NCBI RefSeq assembly: GCF_001667315.1
Contig: NZ_LZHT01000014.1
Location: 1-64,000 of the forward strand
DNA: 64,000 nucleotides
Source of the DNA: Mycobacterium sp. 852002-10029_SCH5224772
GTDB taxonomy: Bacteria; Actinomycetota; Actinomycetes; Mycobacteriales; Mycobacteriaceae
Direction: 5' to 3'
Position 1 is the first letter of the stretch. The number at the start of each line of letters is the position of its first letter. This document shows positions 55,548 through 64,000 of this stretch, piece after piece. Made by a program: the position numbers and the translations under genes. Below the pieces are notes generated by a model. It saw only the letters and a list, made by a program, of their open reading frames with translations. It did not search any database and was not told where the DNA came from.

Positions 55548-57950
55548 ATGGTCGACGGGTTGCTCGATGCCGTGCGCGTCCTCGGCTTGTCGAGCGGTGT
55601 CGCCGAGGCGGTGACCCGCCTGTTCGCCGACCTGGGCGCCGACGTCCTGAAGGTGGAACCGCCGGGCGGCTGCCTGGGACGTGACGGGCTGCCGACGCTG
55701 CGCGGCGCCAGCATCCCGTTCGCCGTGCACAACGCCAACAAACGCAGTGCGGTGCTCGACCCGTTCGACGACGAGGACTGCGCCCGTTTCCTCGACCTTG
55801 CCGCCGACGCCGACATCGTCGTGGACACCGGCTTCGACGAACGCGGCGCCATGTTCGGAACCTCCGGCGAGGAGCTGGCGACTCGCTACCCCCATCTGGT
55901 GGTGCTGTCGATCACCGACTTCGGCGCGACGGGCCCGCGGTCCTCGTGGCGCGCCACGGATCCGGTGCTCTACGCGATGTGTGGCGCGCTATCGCGGTCT
56001 GGCCCCACCACCGGCAGCCCGGTGTTGCCGCCGGACGGCATCGCTTCGGCCACCGCGGCGGTCCAGGCGGCGTGGGCCGCGCTCGCGGCGTACTACAACC
56101 GACTTCGTTGTGGCACAGGAGATTACATCGACTTCTCGTGGTTTGATGCCGTCGTTATGGCCCTCGACCCGGCCTTCGGCGCGCACGGGCAGGCCGCCGC
56201 CGGCATCCGGCGCATCGGGCGGTGGCGGGGTCGCCCGAGGAACCAGGATGCCTACCCGATCTATCCCTGCCGGGACGGCTACGTCCGGCTGTGCGTGATG
56301 GCCCCGCGGCAGTGGCGCGGCCTGCGGCGCTGGCTCGGGGAGCCGGATGACTTCCAAGACCCCAAATACGACGTGATCGGCGCGCGGTTCGCGGTCTGGC
56401 CGCAGATCAGCGAGCTGCTGCAGAAGTTGTTCGCCGAACAGACCATGAAGGATCTGGTGGCCGCCGGCCAGGCGCATTGGGTGCCCATCGCCGCGGTGCT
56501 GACGCCGTCGCGGATCCTGGGGTCGGACCATTTCCAGGCGGTGGGTGCGATCACCGACGCCGAGCTCGTCCCCGGTGTGCGCGCGGGCGTGCCGACCGGA
56601 TATTTCGTGGTCGACGGCCGGCGCGCGGGTTTTCGCACGCCGGTGCCCGCCGCGGGGCACGACGAACCGTGCTGGCGCGGCAATCCGTCGGTGGTGCCGT
56701 CGGCCTCGGGCCGGCTCGGCGACTATCCGTTTGCGGGACTGCGGATTTTGGACCTGGGCATCATCGTGGCCGGTGGCGAGCTGAGCCGGCTGTTCGGCGA
56801 CCTGGGTGCCGACGTGATCAAGGTCGAAAGTGCCGAGTATCCCGACGGATTGCGGCAGGCCCGGGTCGGCGAGGCCATGAGTGAATCCTTCGCCTGGACC
56901 CACCGCAACAATCGGGGCTTGGGGCTGGACCTGCGCAGCGAACAGGGCAAGACGGTCTTCCGCCGGCTGGTCGCCGAGGCCGACGCGGTCTTCGCCAACT
57001 TCAAGCCGGGAACCCTTGCCGCACTGGGGTTTTCCTACGAGGAGCTACGCGGCATCAACCCGCGGATCGTGCTGGCCGAAAGCAGCGCGTTCGGGGACAC
57101 GGGGCCGTGGAGCGCGCGGTTGGGGTACGGCCCGCTGGTGCGCGCCACGACCGGCGTCACCCGGCTCTGGACGGCCGACGGCCCGGCGGACGATACCGAC
57201 GCGGCCCGGCATGCCTTTTACGACGCGACGACGGTGTTCCCCGACCACGTGGTCGGCCGGGTCACCGCGATCGCGGCGCTGGCCGCGCTGATCCACCGCA
57301 ACCGGGCCGGCAGCGGAGCCCACGTCCACATCTCACAGGCCGAAGTCGTGGTCAACCAGCTCGACACCCTCTACGTCACGCAAGCCGCGTTGGCCGCGGG
57401 GATCCCCCAGATCCACCAAGACACCAGCCTGCACGCCGTCTATCCCTGCGCCGGTGACGACGAATGGTGCGTCATCTCGATCCGGTCCGACGACGACTGG
57501 CGGCGCGCCGCTTCGGTTTTCGACCACCCCGACTGGGCCGACGACCCACGGTTCGCCACCGGCGACGCGCGCTTGGCCAATCGGCGCGAGCTGGTGGAAC
57601 TGGTCTCCGCCTGGACGCGCACCCGCACCCCGGCGCGGGCCGCCGAACTGTTGCAGTCGGCCGGGGTTGCGGCCGGGCCGATGAACCGTCCGCCGGACAT
57701 CCTCGAAGACCCGCAGCTGATCGCGCGCAACGTCTACTGCCCGATGACCCATCCGCTGATCGAGAATCCGTTGCCGGCCGAGACGGGACCGGCGCCCTAC
57801 CGCCACATTCCGTCGGCCCGGCAGGCCCCGGCGCCTCAGCCCGGGCAGGACACCGTCGAGATCTGCCGAAACGTGCTGGGAATGAACAGCGCCGACATTC
57901 AGCGGCTGATCGACGATCGCGTCCTGTTCGCCCCGACCGACAACGCCTGA
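55548..57950 (+). CDS. Two-domain class III CoA-transferase (CaiB/BaiF, Rv1866)
   Basis: An 800-residue tandem fusion of two CaiB/BaiF domains. The first domain (about 1-375) begins SSGVAEAVTRLFADLGADVLKVEPPGG. The second (about 395-800) begins FAGLRILDLGIIVAGGELSRLFGDLGADVIKVES; each is cited here by LFADLGADVLKVE and LFGDLGADVIKVE. A catalytic Asp is expected near the ALDPAFGAH and related regions. It transfers CoA between carboxylic acids; in M. tuberculosis Rv1866 is similar (778 aa). The substrate may be a steroid or fatty acyl group. The adjacent thiolase-like gene supports a role in lipid degradation. Confidence 0.9.
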   Translation: MVDGLLDAVRVLGLSSGVAEAVTRLFADLGADVLKVEPPGGCLGRDGLPTLRGASIPFAVHNANKRSAVLDPFDDEDCARFLDLAADADIVVDTGFDERGAMFGTSGEELATRYPHLVVLSITDFGATGPRSSWRATDPVLYAMCGALSRSGPTTGSPVLPPDGIASATAAVQAAWAALAAYYNRLRCGTGDYIDFSWFDAVVMALDPAFGAHGQAAAGIRRIGRWRGRPRNQDAYPIYPCRDGYVRLCVMAPRQWRGLRRWLGEPDDFQDPKYDVIGARFAVWPQISELLQKLFAEQTMKDLVAAGQAHWVPIAAVLTPSRILGSDHFQAVGAITDAELVPGVRAGVPTGYFVVDGRRAGFRTPVPAAGHDEPCWRGNPSVVPSASGRLGDYPFAGLRILDLGIIVAGGELSRLFGDLGADVIKVESAEYPDGLRQARVGEAMSESFAWTHRNNRGLGLDLRSEQGKTVFRRLVAEADAVFANFKPGTLAALGFSYEELRGINPRIVLAESSAFGDTGPWSARLGYGPLVRATTGVTRLWTADGPADDTDAARHAFYDATTVFPDHVVGRVTAIAALAALIHRNRAGSGAHVHISQAEVVVNQLDTLYVTQAALAAGIPQIHQDTSLHAVYPCAGDDEWCVISIRSDDDWRRAASVFDHPDWADDPRFATGDARLANRRELVELVSAWTRTRTPARAAELLQSAGVAAGPMNRPPDILEDPQLIARNVYCPMTHPLIENPLPAETGPAPYRHIPSARQAPAPQPGQDTVEICRNVLGMNSADIQRLIDDRVLFAPTDNA

Positions 57951-57966
57951 GCCACCGCCGATCGCC

Positions 57967-58024
57967 CGAGCGTGCGGCCCGCCGCACGCTCGCGCCCCAA
58001 TGTGCGGCGAGCCGCACATTGGGG
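57967..58024. repeat. Paired GTGCGG hairpins between the CoA-transferase and thiolase-like genes
   Basis: Hairpin 1 (57967-57992) is CGAGCGTGCGG/CCGCACGCTCG, an 11-bp perfect stem with a CCCG loop. Hairpin 2 (57995-58024) is a 13-bp perfect stem, CCCCAATGTGCGG/CCGCACATTGGGG, with a CGAG loop. Both share GTGCGG next to the loop, as do the hairpins at 13577-13627. It may terminate the upstream gene and lies just before the downstream promoter. Confidence 0.75.
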
Positions 58025-58030
58025 GTCCGA

Positions 58031-58036
58031 TAAATT
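58031..58036 (+). promoter_or_regulatory. -10 element of the thiolase-like gene
   Basis: TAAATT fits TANNNT and ends 6 bases before ATG 58043, so the message should start at the ATG. Confidence 0.5.
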
Positions 58037-58042
58037 CGTCGT

Positions 58043-59527
58043 ATGACCGTTGACCCCAGAACCCCGGTTTTGATCGGCTACGGCCAGGTCAACCATCGCG
58101 ACGAGATCGATCCGACCAAGCGGTCCATCGAGCCCGTGGACCTGATGGCGGCCGCCGTCGAGCAAGCCGCCGGCGCCGCGGTGATCGAGGCGGTCGACTC
58201 GATCCGCGTGGTCAACATCCTGTCGGCCCAATATCGGGACCCCGGCCTGTTGCTCGGCCAGCGAATCGGAGCCTCCGACTTCACCACGCTGTATAGCCCG
58301 GTCGGCGGCAACGTGCCGCAATCGCTGCTCAACCAGGCATGCCTGGACATCCAGCGGGGCCGCGCGGGCGTCGTGCTGCTGGCCGGCGCCGAAACCTGGC
58401 GCACCAGACGGGGGCTGCGGGCCCAGGGCGGCAAGCTGGTGTGGACCGAGCAGGACCGCTCCGTCCCGATGGCCGAGGTCAGCGGTGACGACGTCCCGAT
58501 GGCCGGCGACGCGGAGATCAGGATCTCCCTCGACCGGCCGGCCTACGTCTACCCGCTCTTCGAGCAGGCGCTGCGGGTGGCGAACGGCGAGTCGATCGAC
58601 GATCACCTCAAGCGCATCGGGGAGTTGTGGGCACGGTTCAACGCCGTGGCGGTGGACAACCCGCACGCATGGATTCGCAAGCCGTCGTCCGCCGACGACA
58701 TCCGCCACGCGAGCCCGCAGAACCGGATGATCAGCTGGCCCTACACGAAGTTGATGAACTCCAACAACATGGTTGACCAGGGCGCGGCGCTCGTTTTGAC
58801 CTCGGTCGAGCAGGCCAACCGGCTGAAGATCCCGGCCGAGCGGTGGGTGTATCCACACGCGGGCACCGACGCGCACGACACACCGTCGATCGCCGAGCGT
58901 CACGAACTGCACCGGTCCACCGCCATCCGGATCGCCGGCGCGCGGGTCCTCGAGCTGGCGGGCGTGGGCATCGACGACGTCGATTACGTCGACCTGTACT
59001 CGTGCTTTCCCTCCGCGGTGCAAGTGGCGGCGGGCGAACTCGGGTTGAGCCTCGACGACCCCGCCCGGCCGCTCACCGTGACCGGCGGGTTGACGTTCGC
59101 TGGTGGCCCGTGGAGCAACTACGTGATGCATTCGATTGCCACCATGGCGGAGTTGCTGGTGGCCAATCCGGGTCGGCGCGGTCTGATCACCGCCAACGGC
59201 GGCTACCTGACCAAACACAGTTTCGGCGTCTACAGCACCGAACCGCCGGCCGAATTTCGTTGGGAGGATACGCAACCGGACGTCGATCAGGAGCCGACGA
59301 CGGACGCGGTGGTCGAGTGGGAAGGCGTCGGCACGGTTGAAGCGTGGACGACGCCGTATGACCGTGAGGGACAGCCGGAGAAGGCCTTTCTGGCCGTGCG
59401 CACGCCCGACGGGTCGCGTGCCCTGGCCGTGGTCACCGATGGCGCCGCGGCGCGGGCATCGGTGCGCGAAGATATCGGTGGCGTCAAGGTTGCCGTCGCC
59501 GCGGATGGCAGCGCGACGCTGCAGTAG
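58043..59527 (+). CDS. Thiolase-like protein type 1 (Rv1867)
   Basis: A 494-residue protein of the thiolase fold with an added C-terminal OB-type domain (about 410-494). The thiolase halves are visible: VLLAGAETWRTRRG early and YVDLYSCFPSAVQVAAGELG and TANGGYLTKHSFGVYST late. The nucleophilic Cys expected at the first active-site loop (near GGNVPQSLLN) is missing. The residues needed for a standard acetyl-CoA acetyltransferase are not all present, so it may bind acyl-CoA or act in a related condensation/cleavage. The ATG 58043 start matches the -10 element. Confidence 0.88.
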   Translation: MTVDPRTPVLIGYGQVNHRDEIDPTKRSIEPVDLMAAAVEQAAGAAVIEAVDSIRVVNILSAQYRDPGLLLGQRIGASDFTTLYSPVGGNVPQSLLNQACLDIQRGRAGVVLLAGAETWRTRRGLRAQGGKLVWTEQDRSVPMAEVSGDDVPMAGDAEIRISLDRPAYVYPLFEQALRVANGESIDDHLKRIGELWARFNAVAVDNPHAWIRKPSSADDIRHASPQNRMISWPYTKLMNSNNMVDQGAALVLTSVEQANRLKIPAERWVYPHAGTDAHDTPSIAERHELHRSTAIRIAGARVLELAGVGIDDVDYVDLYSCFPSAVQVAAGELGLSLDDPARPLTVTGGLTFAGGPWSNYVMHSIATMAELLVANPGRRGLITANGGYLTKHSFGVYSTEPPAEFRWEDTQPDVDQEPTTDAVVEWEGVGTVEAWTTPYDREGQPEKAFLAVRTPDGSRALAVVTDGAAARASVREDIGGVKVAVAADGSATLQ

Positions 59528-59639
59528 CCCCGTCCGAGGGCACGGCGCCAGGTCGGTGCGCCATTCGTGGGTAACGGTCGCGTAGCCCGTGCCGACTTGC
59601 CTATTGTTGAGGGCTGAGGGTTGGGGGAGGTGAGCCCAG

Positions 59640-61796
59640 GTGCACATCCTGGTTACCGACGCCACCGGCGCTCTCGGGCGGCTGGTCGCTGGGCAGCTCA
59701 TCGCTGCCGGGCACACGGTCACCGGCATTGCTGAGCTCCCGCATCCGTGCCTGGACGGCAACGTCGAATTTGTTTGCGCATCGCTGCGCGACCGCGTCTT
59801 GCGGGAGCTCACCGACGAGGCCGACGCGGTCATTCACCTGGCCCCCATCGATCCCGTCGCGCCCGGCAGCGCGGGCATGGACGGGCTGGCGCGGGTGACC
59901 GACGCGGCCGCCCGCACCGGCTCCCGCCTGCTGTTCGTGTCGCAGGCCGCCGGACGGCCCGAGGTGTATCGGCCGGCCGAGGACCTGGTGTCCTCGAGTT
60001 GGGGGCCCACCGCGGTCGTCCGGATCGCACCGCCGGTCGGACGCCAACTCGACTGGATGGTGTGCCGCACCGTGGCCACGCTGTTGCGCACCAAGGTCTC
60101 GGCGCAACCCATGCGCGTGCTGCATCTCGACGACCTGATGCGGTTTTTGGTCCTGGCGCTCAACACCGATCGCACCGGGGTGGTGGACCTCGCCAGCCCG
60201 GACACCATCAACATGGTCACCGCCTGGCGGGTGCTGCGGGCCGCCGACCCGCGTTCCCGGCTGCACCGGGTCCGCAGTTGGTCGCAGCTGATGCCGGAGT
60301 TCGATGTTGCTGCAGCACAAGAGGATTGGATGTTCGAGTACGGCTGGCACGCGCTTGACGCGGTCGCCGACACCGCGCGTGGACTGGTCGGCCGCCGGCT
60401 CGACGCCGCCGGCGCGATCAACCACGGGGGACAGCTTGCGCTGCCCGTCGAGGTGCTGCCGCACTCCAGGCGCCCGGCCGACCAGGTGCACACCGCCGCA
60501 CCGGAAGGCCTGGAAGGCGAATTCGACGACCACATCGATTCGCGGTTCCCGGTCTTCAGCGGTACCGCCCTGGCCGAGGCGCTGCCCGGACCGCTCACCC
60601 CGATCACGCTGGACGTCCAACTGGGCGGACTGCGCACCGCGAGCCGGGTGCTGGGACAGGTCCTCGCGCTCGGCGGCGTGGCCGCCGCCGAATGGGGCAG
60701 CAGAGCCATCGCCGTGTTCGGCCACCGCGCCTACGTCGGGGTATCGGTCAACATGATCGTCGCCAGCCAACTGCCCGGTTGGGACCAGGACGCCGTCGTC
60801 CGCGACGCCCTCGTCGGCCAGCCCCAGGTCGGGGACCCCCTGCCGTTCGGCGATCCGCCGTTGACGGCCGGAGCGCTTGGCTCGCTCGCCAAGGCCGTCG
60901 CCGCGGGACGATCGGTTGCCCTGCTGCGGCACCTGCGGGCGGACACCCGGGCCTATCGCGCCGCCGCGGACGCCGAACACCTCGATGCCGGCCAACTGGC
61001 GTTGCTGCCCGAAGCCGCGCTGGAAGTGCGGCTTCGGCTGTTGCGCGACCGCATTCACCAAGGCTGGGTCCTCAATGCGCTGTGGTTGATCGACACCGGT
61101 GTCACCGCCGCGGCGCTGGTGCGCAGCCCGGCGGGACGCAGCGTGGCCGGGCTGGGCATGATCACCGACAGCGGCCTCGTCGCGGCGGAGACCGCCGAGT
61201 TGGCGTCGGCGCTACGCGCCGACCCGCCGTTGTGCGCACTGGCCGCCGAAGGCAACCTCGCGAGCATTCGTGCGCTGTCACCGGAGACCGCCGCCACCCT
61301 GGACGCCGTCGTCGCACGGATCGGACACCGCGGCCCGGGCGAGGCGGAGCTGGCCGGCACGACCTTCGCCGACGACCCGACGATGCTGCTGACCGCCGCC
61401 GCCGCGGCCGCGCCGCCCGAGCCCGCGCCGGTCACGTTGGCCGAGCGGCTGGCCGCCAACGCCCGCGGCTCGCGGGAGCTGGCCCACGACACCACGATGC
61501 GGTTCACCCACGAGCTGCGGATGACGTTGCGCGCGTTGGGAGCTCTACGGGTCGAGGCGGACGCGATCGACGCCGTCGACGACATGTACTACCTGACCTG
61601 CAACGAGCTGGTCACCATGCCGGGCGATGCGCGGCTGCGGATCAAACGCCGCCGCACCGAACGCGAACGGCTGCAGGCGCAATGTCCGCCGGACGTCATC
61701 GACGGGACCTGGGCGCCCAGCCAGCACAGCGCTGACGCCTCAGGCGCCGAGCCCGCCGGTGCGGAAGGCTCAGCCGAGCAGCTCGCGCAGGGGTGA
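59640..61796 (+). CDS. NAD(P)-binding epimerase-like / PEP-synthase-like fusion (Rv1868)
   Basis: A 718-residue protein, a little longer than Rv1868 (699 aa). Residues 1-230 have an SDR-extended/epimerase fold, starting ILVTDATGALGRLVAGQLIAAGH (cited as TDATGALGRLVAGQL). Residues 330-700 resemble the phosphohistidine or mobile part of PEP-utilising enzymes, with AYVGVSVNMIVASQLPGWDQD and a C-terminal HELRMTLRALGALRVEADAID. No swivelling-His motif is evident, so catalytic PEP chemistry is unlikely. The start GTG 59640 gives full length. Its last 27 bp overlap the convergent ferredoxin reductase gene. Function unknown. Confidence 0.85.
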   Translation: MHILVTDATGALGRLVAGQLIAAGHTVTGIAELPHPCLDGNVEFVCASLRDRVLRELTDEADAVIHLAPIDPVAPGSAGMDGLARVTDAAARTGSRLLFVSQAAGRPEVYRPAEDLVSSSWGPTAVVRIAPPVGRQLDWMVCRTVATLLRTKVSAQPMRVLHLDDLMRFLVLALNTDRTGVVDLASPDTINMVTAWRVLRAADPRSRLHRVRSWSQLMPEFDVAAAQEDWMFEYGWHALDAVADTARGLVGRRLDAAGAINHGGQLALPVEVLPHSRRPADQVHTAAPEGLEGEFDDHIDSRFPVFSGTALAEALPGPLTPITLDVQLGGLRTASRVLGQVLALGGVAAAEWGSRAIAVFGHRAYVGVSVNMIVASQLPGWDQDAVVRDALVGQPQVGDPLPFGDPPLTAGALGSLAKAVAAGRSVALLRHLRADTRAYRAAADAEHLDAGQLALLPEAALEVRLRLLRDRIHQGWVLNALWLIDTGVTAAALVRSPAGRSVAGLGMITDSGLVAAETAELASALRADPPLCALAAEGNLASIRALSPETAATLDAVVARIGHRGPGEAELAGTTFADDPTMLLTAAAAAAPPEPAPVTLAERLAANARGSRELAHDTTMRFTHELRMTLRALGALRVEADAIDAVDDMYYLTCNELVTMPGDARLRIKRRRTERERLQAQCPPDVIDGTWAPSQHSADASGAEPAGAEGSAEQLAQG

Positions 61797-63002
61797 GTGC
61801 GGGTCGGCCAGTTTGTCGGCGTCGACGGAAGTCCTGGACCGGATCAGCGCCTTGACGTCATCGAGCACGTCCCAGATGTTGACGTTCATCCCGGCCAGCA
61901 CCCGGTTGTCGCCGTCCAGCCAGAAGGCGACGAACTCGCGGCCGGCGACGTCGCCGCGAAACACCACTCGCTCGAAGCTGGGGGCGTGGCCGGCGTATTC
62001 CATGCCGAGGTCGTATTGGTCGGTGAAGAAATAGGGCAGCTCCGCATATTCGCCTGGCGCGCCCAGCATTCCGGCCACCGCCACGGCGGGCTGTTTGAGC
62101 GCGTTGGCCCAGTGCTCGGTGCGGATGCGTGCGCCGAACAGCGGGTGTTGGGCGGCGGCGATGTCGCCGACGGCATAGATGTCGGGATCGCTGGTGCGCA
62201 ACGACGCGTCGACCAGCACCCCGCCGTCACCCAGGGACAACCCGGCCTCATCGGCGAGTTCGACGTTGGGCTTGGCGCCGACGCACACCAGCACGGCGTC
62301 GGCGCTGATCGTCGCCCCGTCCCGCGTCCGCAGGCCGGTCGCCGATCCGTCGGCCTGGGTGATCTCCTCGACCTGCATCTCGAGCCGAAGATCCACCCCG
62401 TGCTCGCGATGCAGGGTGGCGAACACCTCGCCGACGGTCTCACCCAGCGCGGCCATCAACGGTTGTTTGGCGGCTTCCACCACGGTGACGTCCACGCCCC
62501 GCTGACGCGCACTTGCGGCCACTTCCAGCCCGATCCACCCGGCGCCCACGATCGCGAGCGAAGCCCCTTCGGTCAGAACAGCATTCAATGCCGCGGCGTC
62601 CTCATAGGTGCGCAGGTAATGCACACCGCCGGAATCCGATCCCGGTATCGGTGGGCGCCGCGAGGCCGATCCCGTCGCCAGCAGCAGCTTGTCGTAGCCG
62701 ACGGTGGTGCCATCGGCCAGCCCCACGGTGTGGCCGTTGGCATCCAGGGAGGCCACCCGCGTGCTAAGGCGGAGGTCGACGTTGTTGTCGCGGTACCAGT
62801 CGGAGTTCTGCACGGTGAAATCTGTCAGCGACTTTTTGCCGGCCAGATAGTCCTTCGATAACGGGGGCCGCTCGTAGGGCAGATGCTCCTCGTCGGCGAA
62901 CACAATGATGTGCCCATCAAAGTGATTGTCGCGCAATGCTTCTACGGCTTTGGCGGCCGCGAGTCCGCCGCCGATGATGACGAAGCTGGTCGGGTTGGCC
63001 AT
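61770..63002 (-). CDS. NAD(P)H-dependent ferredoxin reductase (Rv1869c)
   Basis: A 410-residue flavoprotein of the rhodocoxin/putidaredoxin reductase type. FAD binding is FVIIGGGLAAAKAVEAL, NADH binding is LAIVGAGWIGLEVAASA, and the second FAD segment is SDPDIYAVGDIAAAQ. HLPYERPPLSKDYLAGKK is the family landmark. It feeds electrons from NADH to a ferredoxin and thereby P450s or other oxygenases. No ferredoxin or P450 gene is in view. It is oriented against Rv1868, overlapping it by 27 bp. Confidence 0.94.
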   Translation of the reverse strand: MANPTSFVIIGGGLAAAKAVEALRDNHFDGHIIVFADEEHLPYERPPLSKDYLAGKKSLTDFTVQNSDWYRDNNVDLRLSTRVASLDANGHTVGLADGTTVGYDKLLLATGSASRRPPIPGSDSGGVHYLRTYEDAAALNAVLTEGASLAIVGAGWIGLEVAASARQRGVDVTVVEAAKQPLMAALGETVGEVFATLHREHGVDLRLEMQVEEITQADGSATGLRTRDGATISADAVLVCVGAKPNVELADEAGLSLGDGGVLVDASLRTSDPDIYAVGDIAAAQHPLFGARIRTEHWANALKQPAVAVAGMLGAPGEYAELPYFFTDQYDLGMEYAGHAPSFERVVFRGDVAGREFVAFWLDGDNRVLAGMNVNIWDVLDDVKALIRSRTSVDADKLADPHSPLRELLG

Positions 63003-63046
63003 GGGGGTGCTCCGTTCTGTGGAAATTTCAGCCTACTCGTGGACGC

Positions 63047-63772
63047 TCAGCGCAACAGCTCGCGCAGGTCGAGCGCGTTGCGCACCGCGTGGCCGCCCAG
63101 GTCGTTGTTGAAATACATCCACACGTCCTTTCCTGCACCGTCCCACTGGGCGATCGGGTCGGCCCAGCGCCGCAAGTCGTCGTCGGTGTAGGAGCCGGCA
63201 TAGTTCGCCTCCGGATCCGGGCCGTGCATCCGGATGTACACGAAATCGGTCGTCGCGCGGGGGACGCAGTGCAGCCCGAGGCCACTCATCACCACATATG
63301 CGGCGCGGCGGCGTTCCAATAACTCGAACACCGCGGGGTCGTTCCACGACGGATGACGCAATTCGATGGCGACGCGGATCGACGCGGGCATGCGCTGCAG
63401 GAACGAATCCAGGCGCGCGTCGTCGCGCTGCTGTTCGGGGTGCAGCTGCACCAGCAGCACCCCGTGGCGGTCGCCCAGGAGGTACCAACAACGTTCGAAC
63501 CGTTCGACCCACGGTTCGGGCGAGGCAAGCCGACGGTAGTGCGTCAATCCGCGATGCGCCTTGACCGACATGGTGAAACCGTCCGGCAGTTGAGCGCGCC
63601 AGCCCTCGAACGTCGAATCCTTGGGCCACCGGTAGAAACTGGCGTTCAGTTCGACCGTGTCGAACACCTCGATGTAGCGGGCGAGCCGTTTCGCCGACGG
63701 GGTTCCCGGCGGATACAGCACATTGACCCAGTGGTTGTAGGACCAACCCGAGGTACCGATTCGAATGGCCAC
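63047..63772 (-). CDS. DUF72 protein
   Basis: A 241-residue TIM-barrel-like protein of the DUF72 family. IRIGTSGWSYNHWVNVLYP is the usual start, and VELNASFYRWPK, PDGFTMSVKAHRGLTH, AIELRHPSWNDPAVFELL and FVYIRMHGP (cited separately) are the family landmarks. Its role is not known; a DNA repair-type or nucleotide function has been suggested for some members. It ends 44 bp before the ferredoxin reductase start. The gene upstream ends 7 bp before its start, so they are an operon. M. tuberculosis has no gene I can securely match here. Confidence 0.9.
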   Translation of the reverse strand: MAIRIGTSGWSYNHWVNVLYPPGTPSAKRLARYIEVFDTVELNASFYRWPKDSTFEGWRAQLPDGFTMSVKAHRGLTHYRRLASPEPWVERFERCWYLLGDRHGVLLVQLHPEQQRDDARLDSFLQRMPASIRVAIELRHPSWNDPAVFELLERRRAAYVVMSGLGLHCVPRATTDFVYIRMHGPDPEANYAGSYTDDDLRRWADPIAQWDGAGKDVWMYFNNDLGGHAVRNALDLRELLR

Positions 63773-63779
63773 GGTGCGC

Positions 63780-64000
63780 TCAGCCGGTCACCTGCTGACG
63801 CACATCGTCATTCAACGACGCCCTGACCAGTGCGGCGGCCAGCCGCGCATTGGCCCGCGGCGCAAGCATTCCCAGCTTCTTCGGCTCGGCGGGCAGACCC
63901 AATTGCTTGGCGGTGGCGGTGGCCCGGTCATCGAAGTACGGCCGCACCCAGGTCCACACGTCCTGAACCTCGCGGAGGTAGATGTCGGCGCCGGTGTCGC
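63780..64000 (-). CDS. C-terminal part of a hypothetical protein (5' end outside the window)
   Basis: The last 72 residues or so of a protein on the minus strand, cut by the right edge. Readable segments are DIYLREVQDVWTWVRPYF, DDRATATAKQLGLPAEPKKL and PRANARLAAALVRASLNDD, ending QQVTG. It looks helical and no family is recognised. The stop is 7 bp before the DUF72 start, which suggests one operon. It could be the Rv1870c equivalent by position, but this is inference only. Confidence 0.6.
   Translation of the reverse strand, partial: DTGADIYLREVQDVWTWVRPYFDDRATATAKQLGLPAEPKKLGMLAPRANARLAAALVRASLNDDVRQQVTG

Noticed and set aside
57899..59833. 644-codon minus-strand frame opposite the thiolase-like gene
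   Set aside because: Antisense shadow; runs through the hairpin repeat and two genes.

Overview
This is a GC-rich, densely coded chromosomal segment from a slow-growing Mycobacterium. The gene order follows the M. tuberculosis block from about Rv1809 to Rv1870c almost gene by gene: PPE, DUF732, mgtC, sterol desaturase, secreted protease, TetR, flavoprotein, bacA, ilvG, secA2, pgsA2, DUF881 genes, gcvH, garA, two MerR genes, gcvB, Rv1836c, glcB, two CorC-like genes, guaB1, gnd1, blaR-like, blaI, Rv1847, ndh, modABC, apa, adhA, Rv1863c and Rv1865c to Rv1869c. The urease operon that lies between Rv1847 and ndh in M. tuberculosis is absent. That fits the urease-negative M. avium complex or a close relative, but the species is an inference from synteny only. 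No tRNA, rRNA, insertion sequence, phage or CRISPR array was seen.

Layout. 1-2.2 kb: the end of a PPE gene, a small secreted DUF732 protein and mgtC, a cluster tied to magnesium in M. tuberculosis. 2.3-9.4 kb: sterol desaturase-like protein, secreted trypsin-like protein, an F420-type nitroreductase divergent from a TetR with two matching palindromic operators, a VOC protein plus FAD flavoprotein pair, and the BacA-like importer. 9.5-20 kb: ilvG, secA2, pgsA2, the DUF881/Sbp cell-envelope genes, gcvH, garA, MerR (Rv1828), the DUF151 protein and resR. 20-23.1 kb: a tandem glycine riboswitch and gcvB. 23.1-26.2 kb: an accessory operon absent from this place in M. tuberculosis, with a small protein, two DUF2236 (MpaB/Lcp-like) proteins and a TetR, headed by a perfect 10-bp inverted repeat.

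26.3-39.7 kb: the Rv1836c VWA protein, malate synthase G, two CNNM/CorC membrane proteins, the mycobactin acyltransferase mbtK with an IdeR-like site, guaB1, gnd1, the BlaR-like protease and blaI, then the iron-sparing sRNA MrsI with its own IdeR-like box and terminator, and the Rv1847 thioesterase. 39.7-50.8 kb: ndh, a DUF4189 secreted protein, an F420 oxidoreductase, a degenerate SDR, modA, a reversed DUF2510 gene interrupting the mod operon, modB, modC, apa, a YeaQ-like membrane protein, adhA and a CPBP protease. 50.9-64 kb: a 61-bp tandem repeat at the end of a phosphoketolase gene, an SDR, an UppP-like phosphatase, a two-domain CoA-transferase, a thiolase-like protein, an epimerase/PEP-synthase-like fusion, a ferredoxin reductase, a DUF72 protein and a gene cut by the window edge.

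Themes that link genes are central carbon and glycine control (garA, gcvH, gcvB, glcB, gnd1, xfp), iron (mbtK, mrsI), molybdate uptake, F420 and flavin redox enzymes, and export or envelope functions (secA2, apa, UppP-like protein). Many genes begin at or within a few bases of the expected transcription start of a TANNNT -10 element, suggesting leaderless mRNAs.
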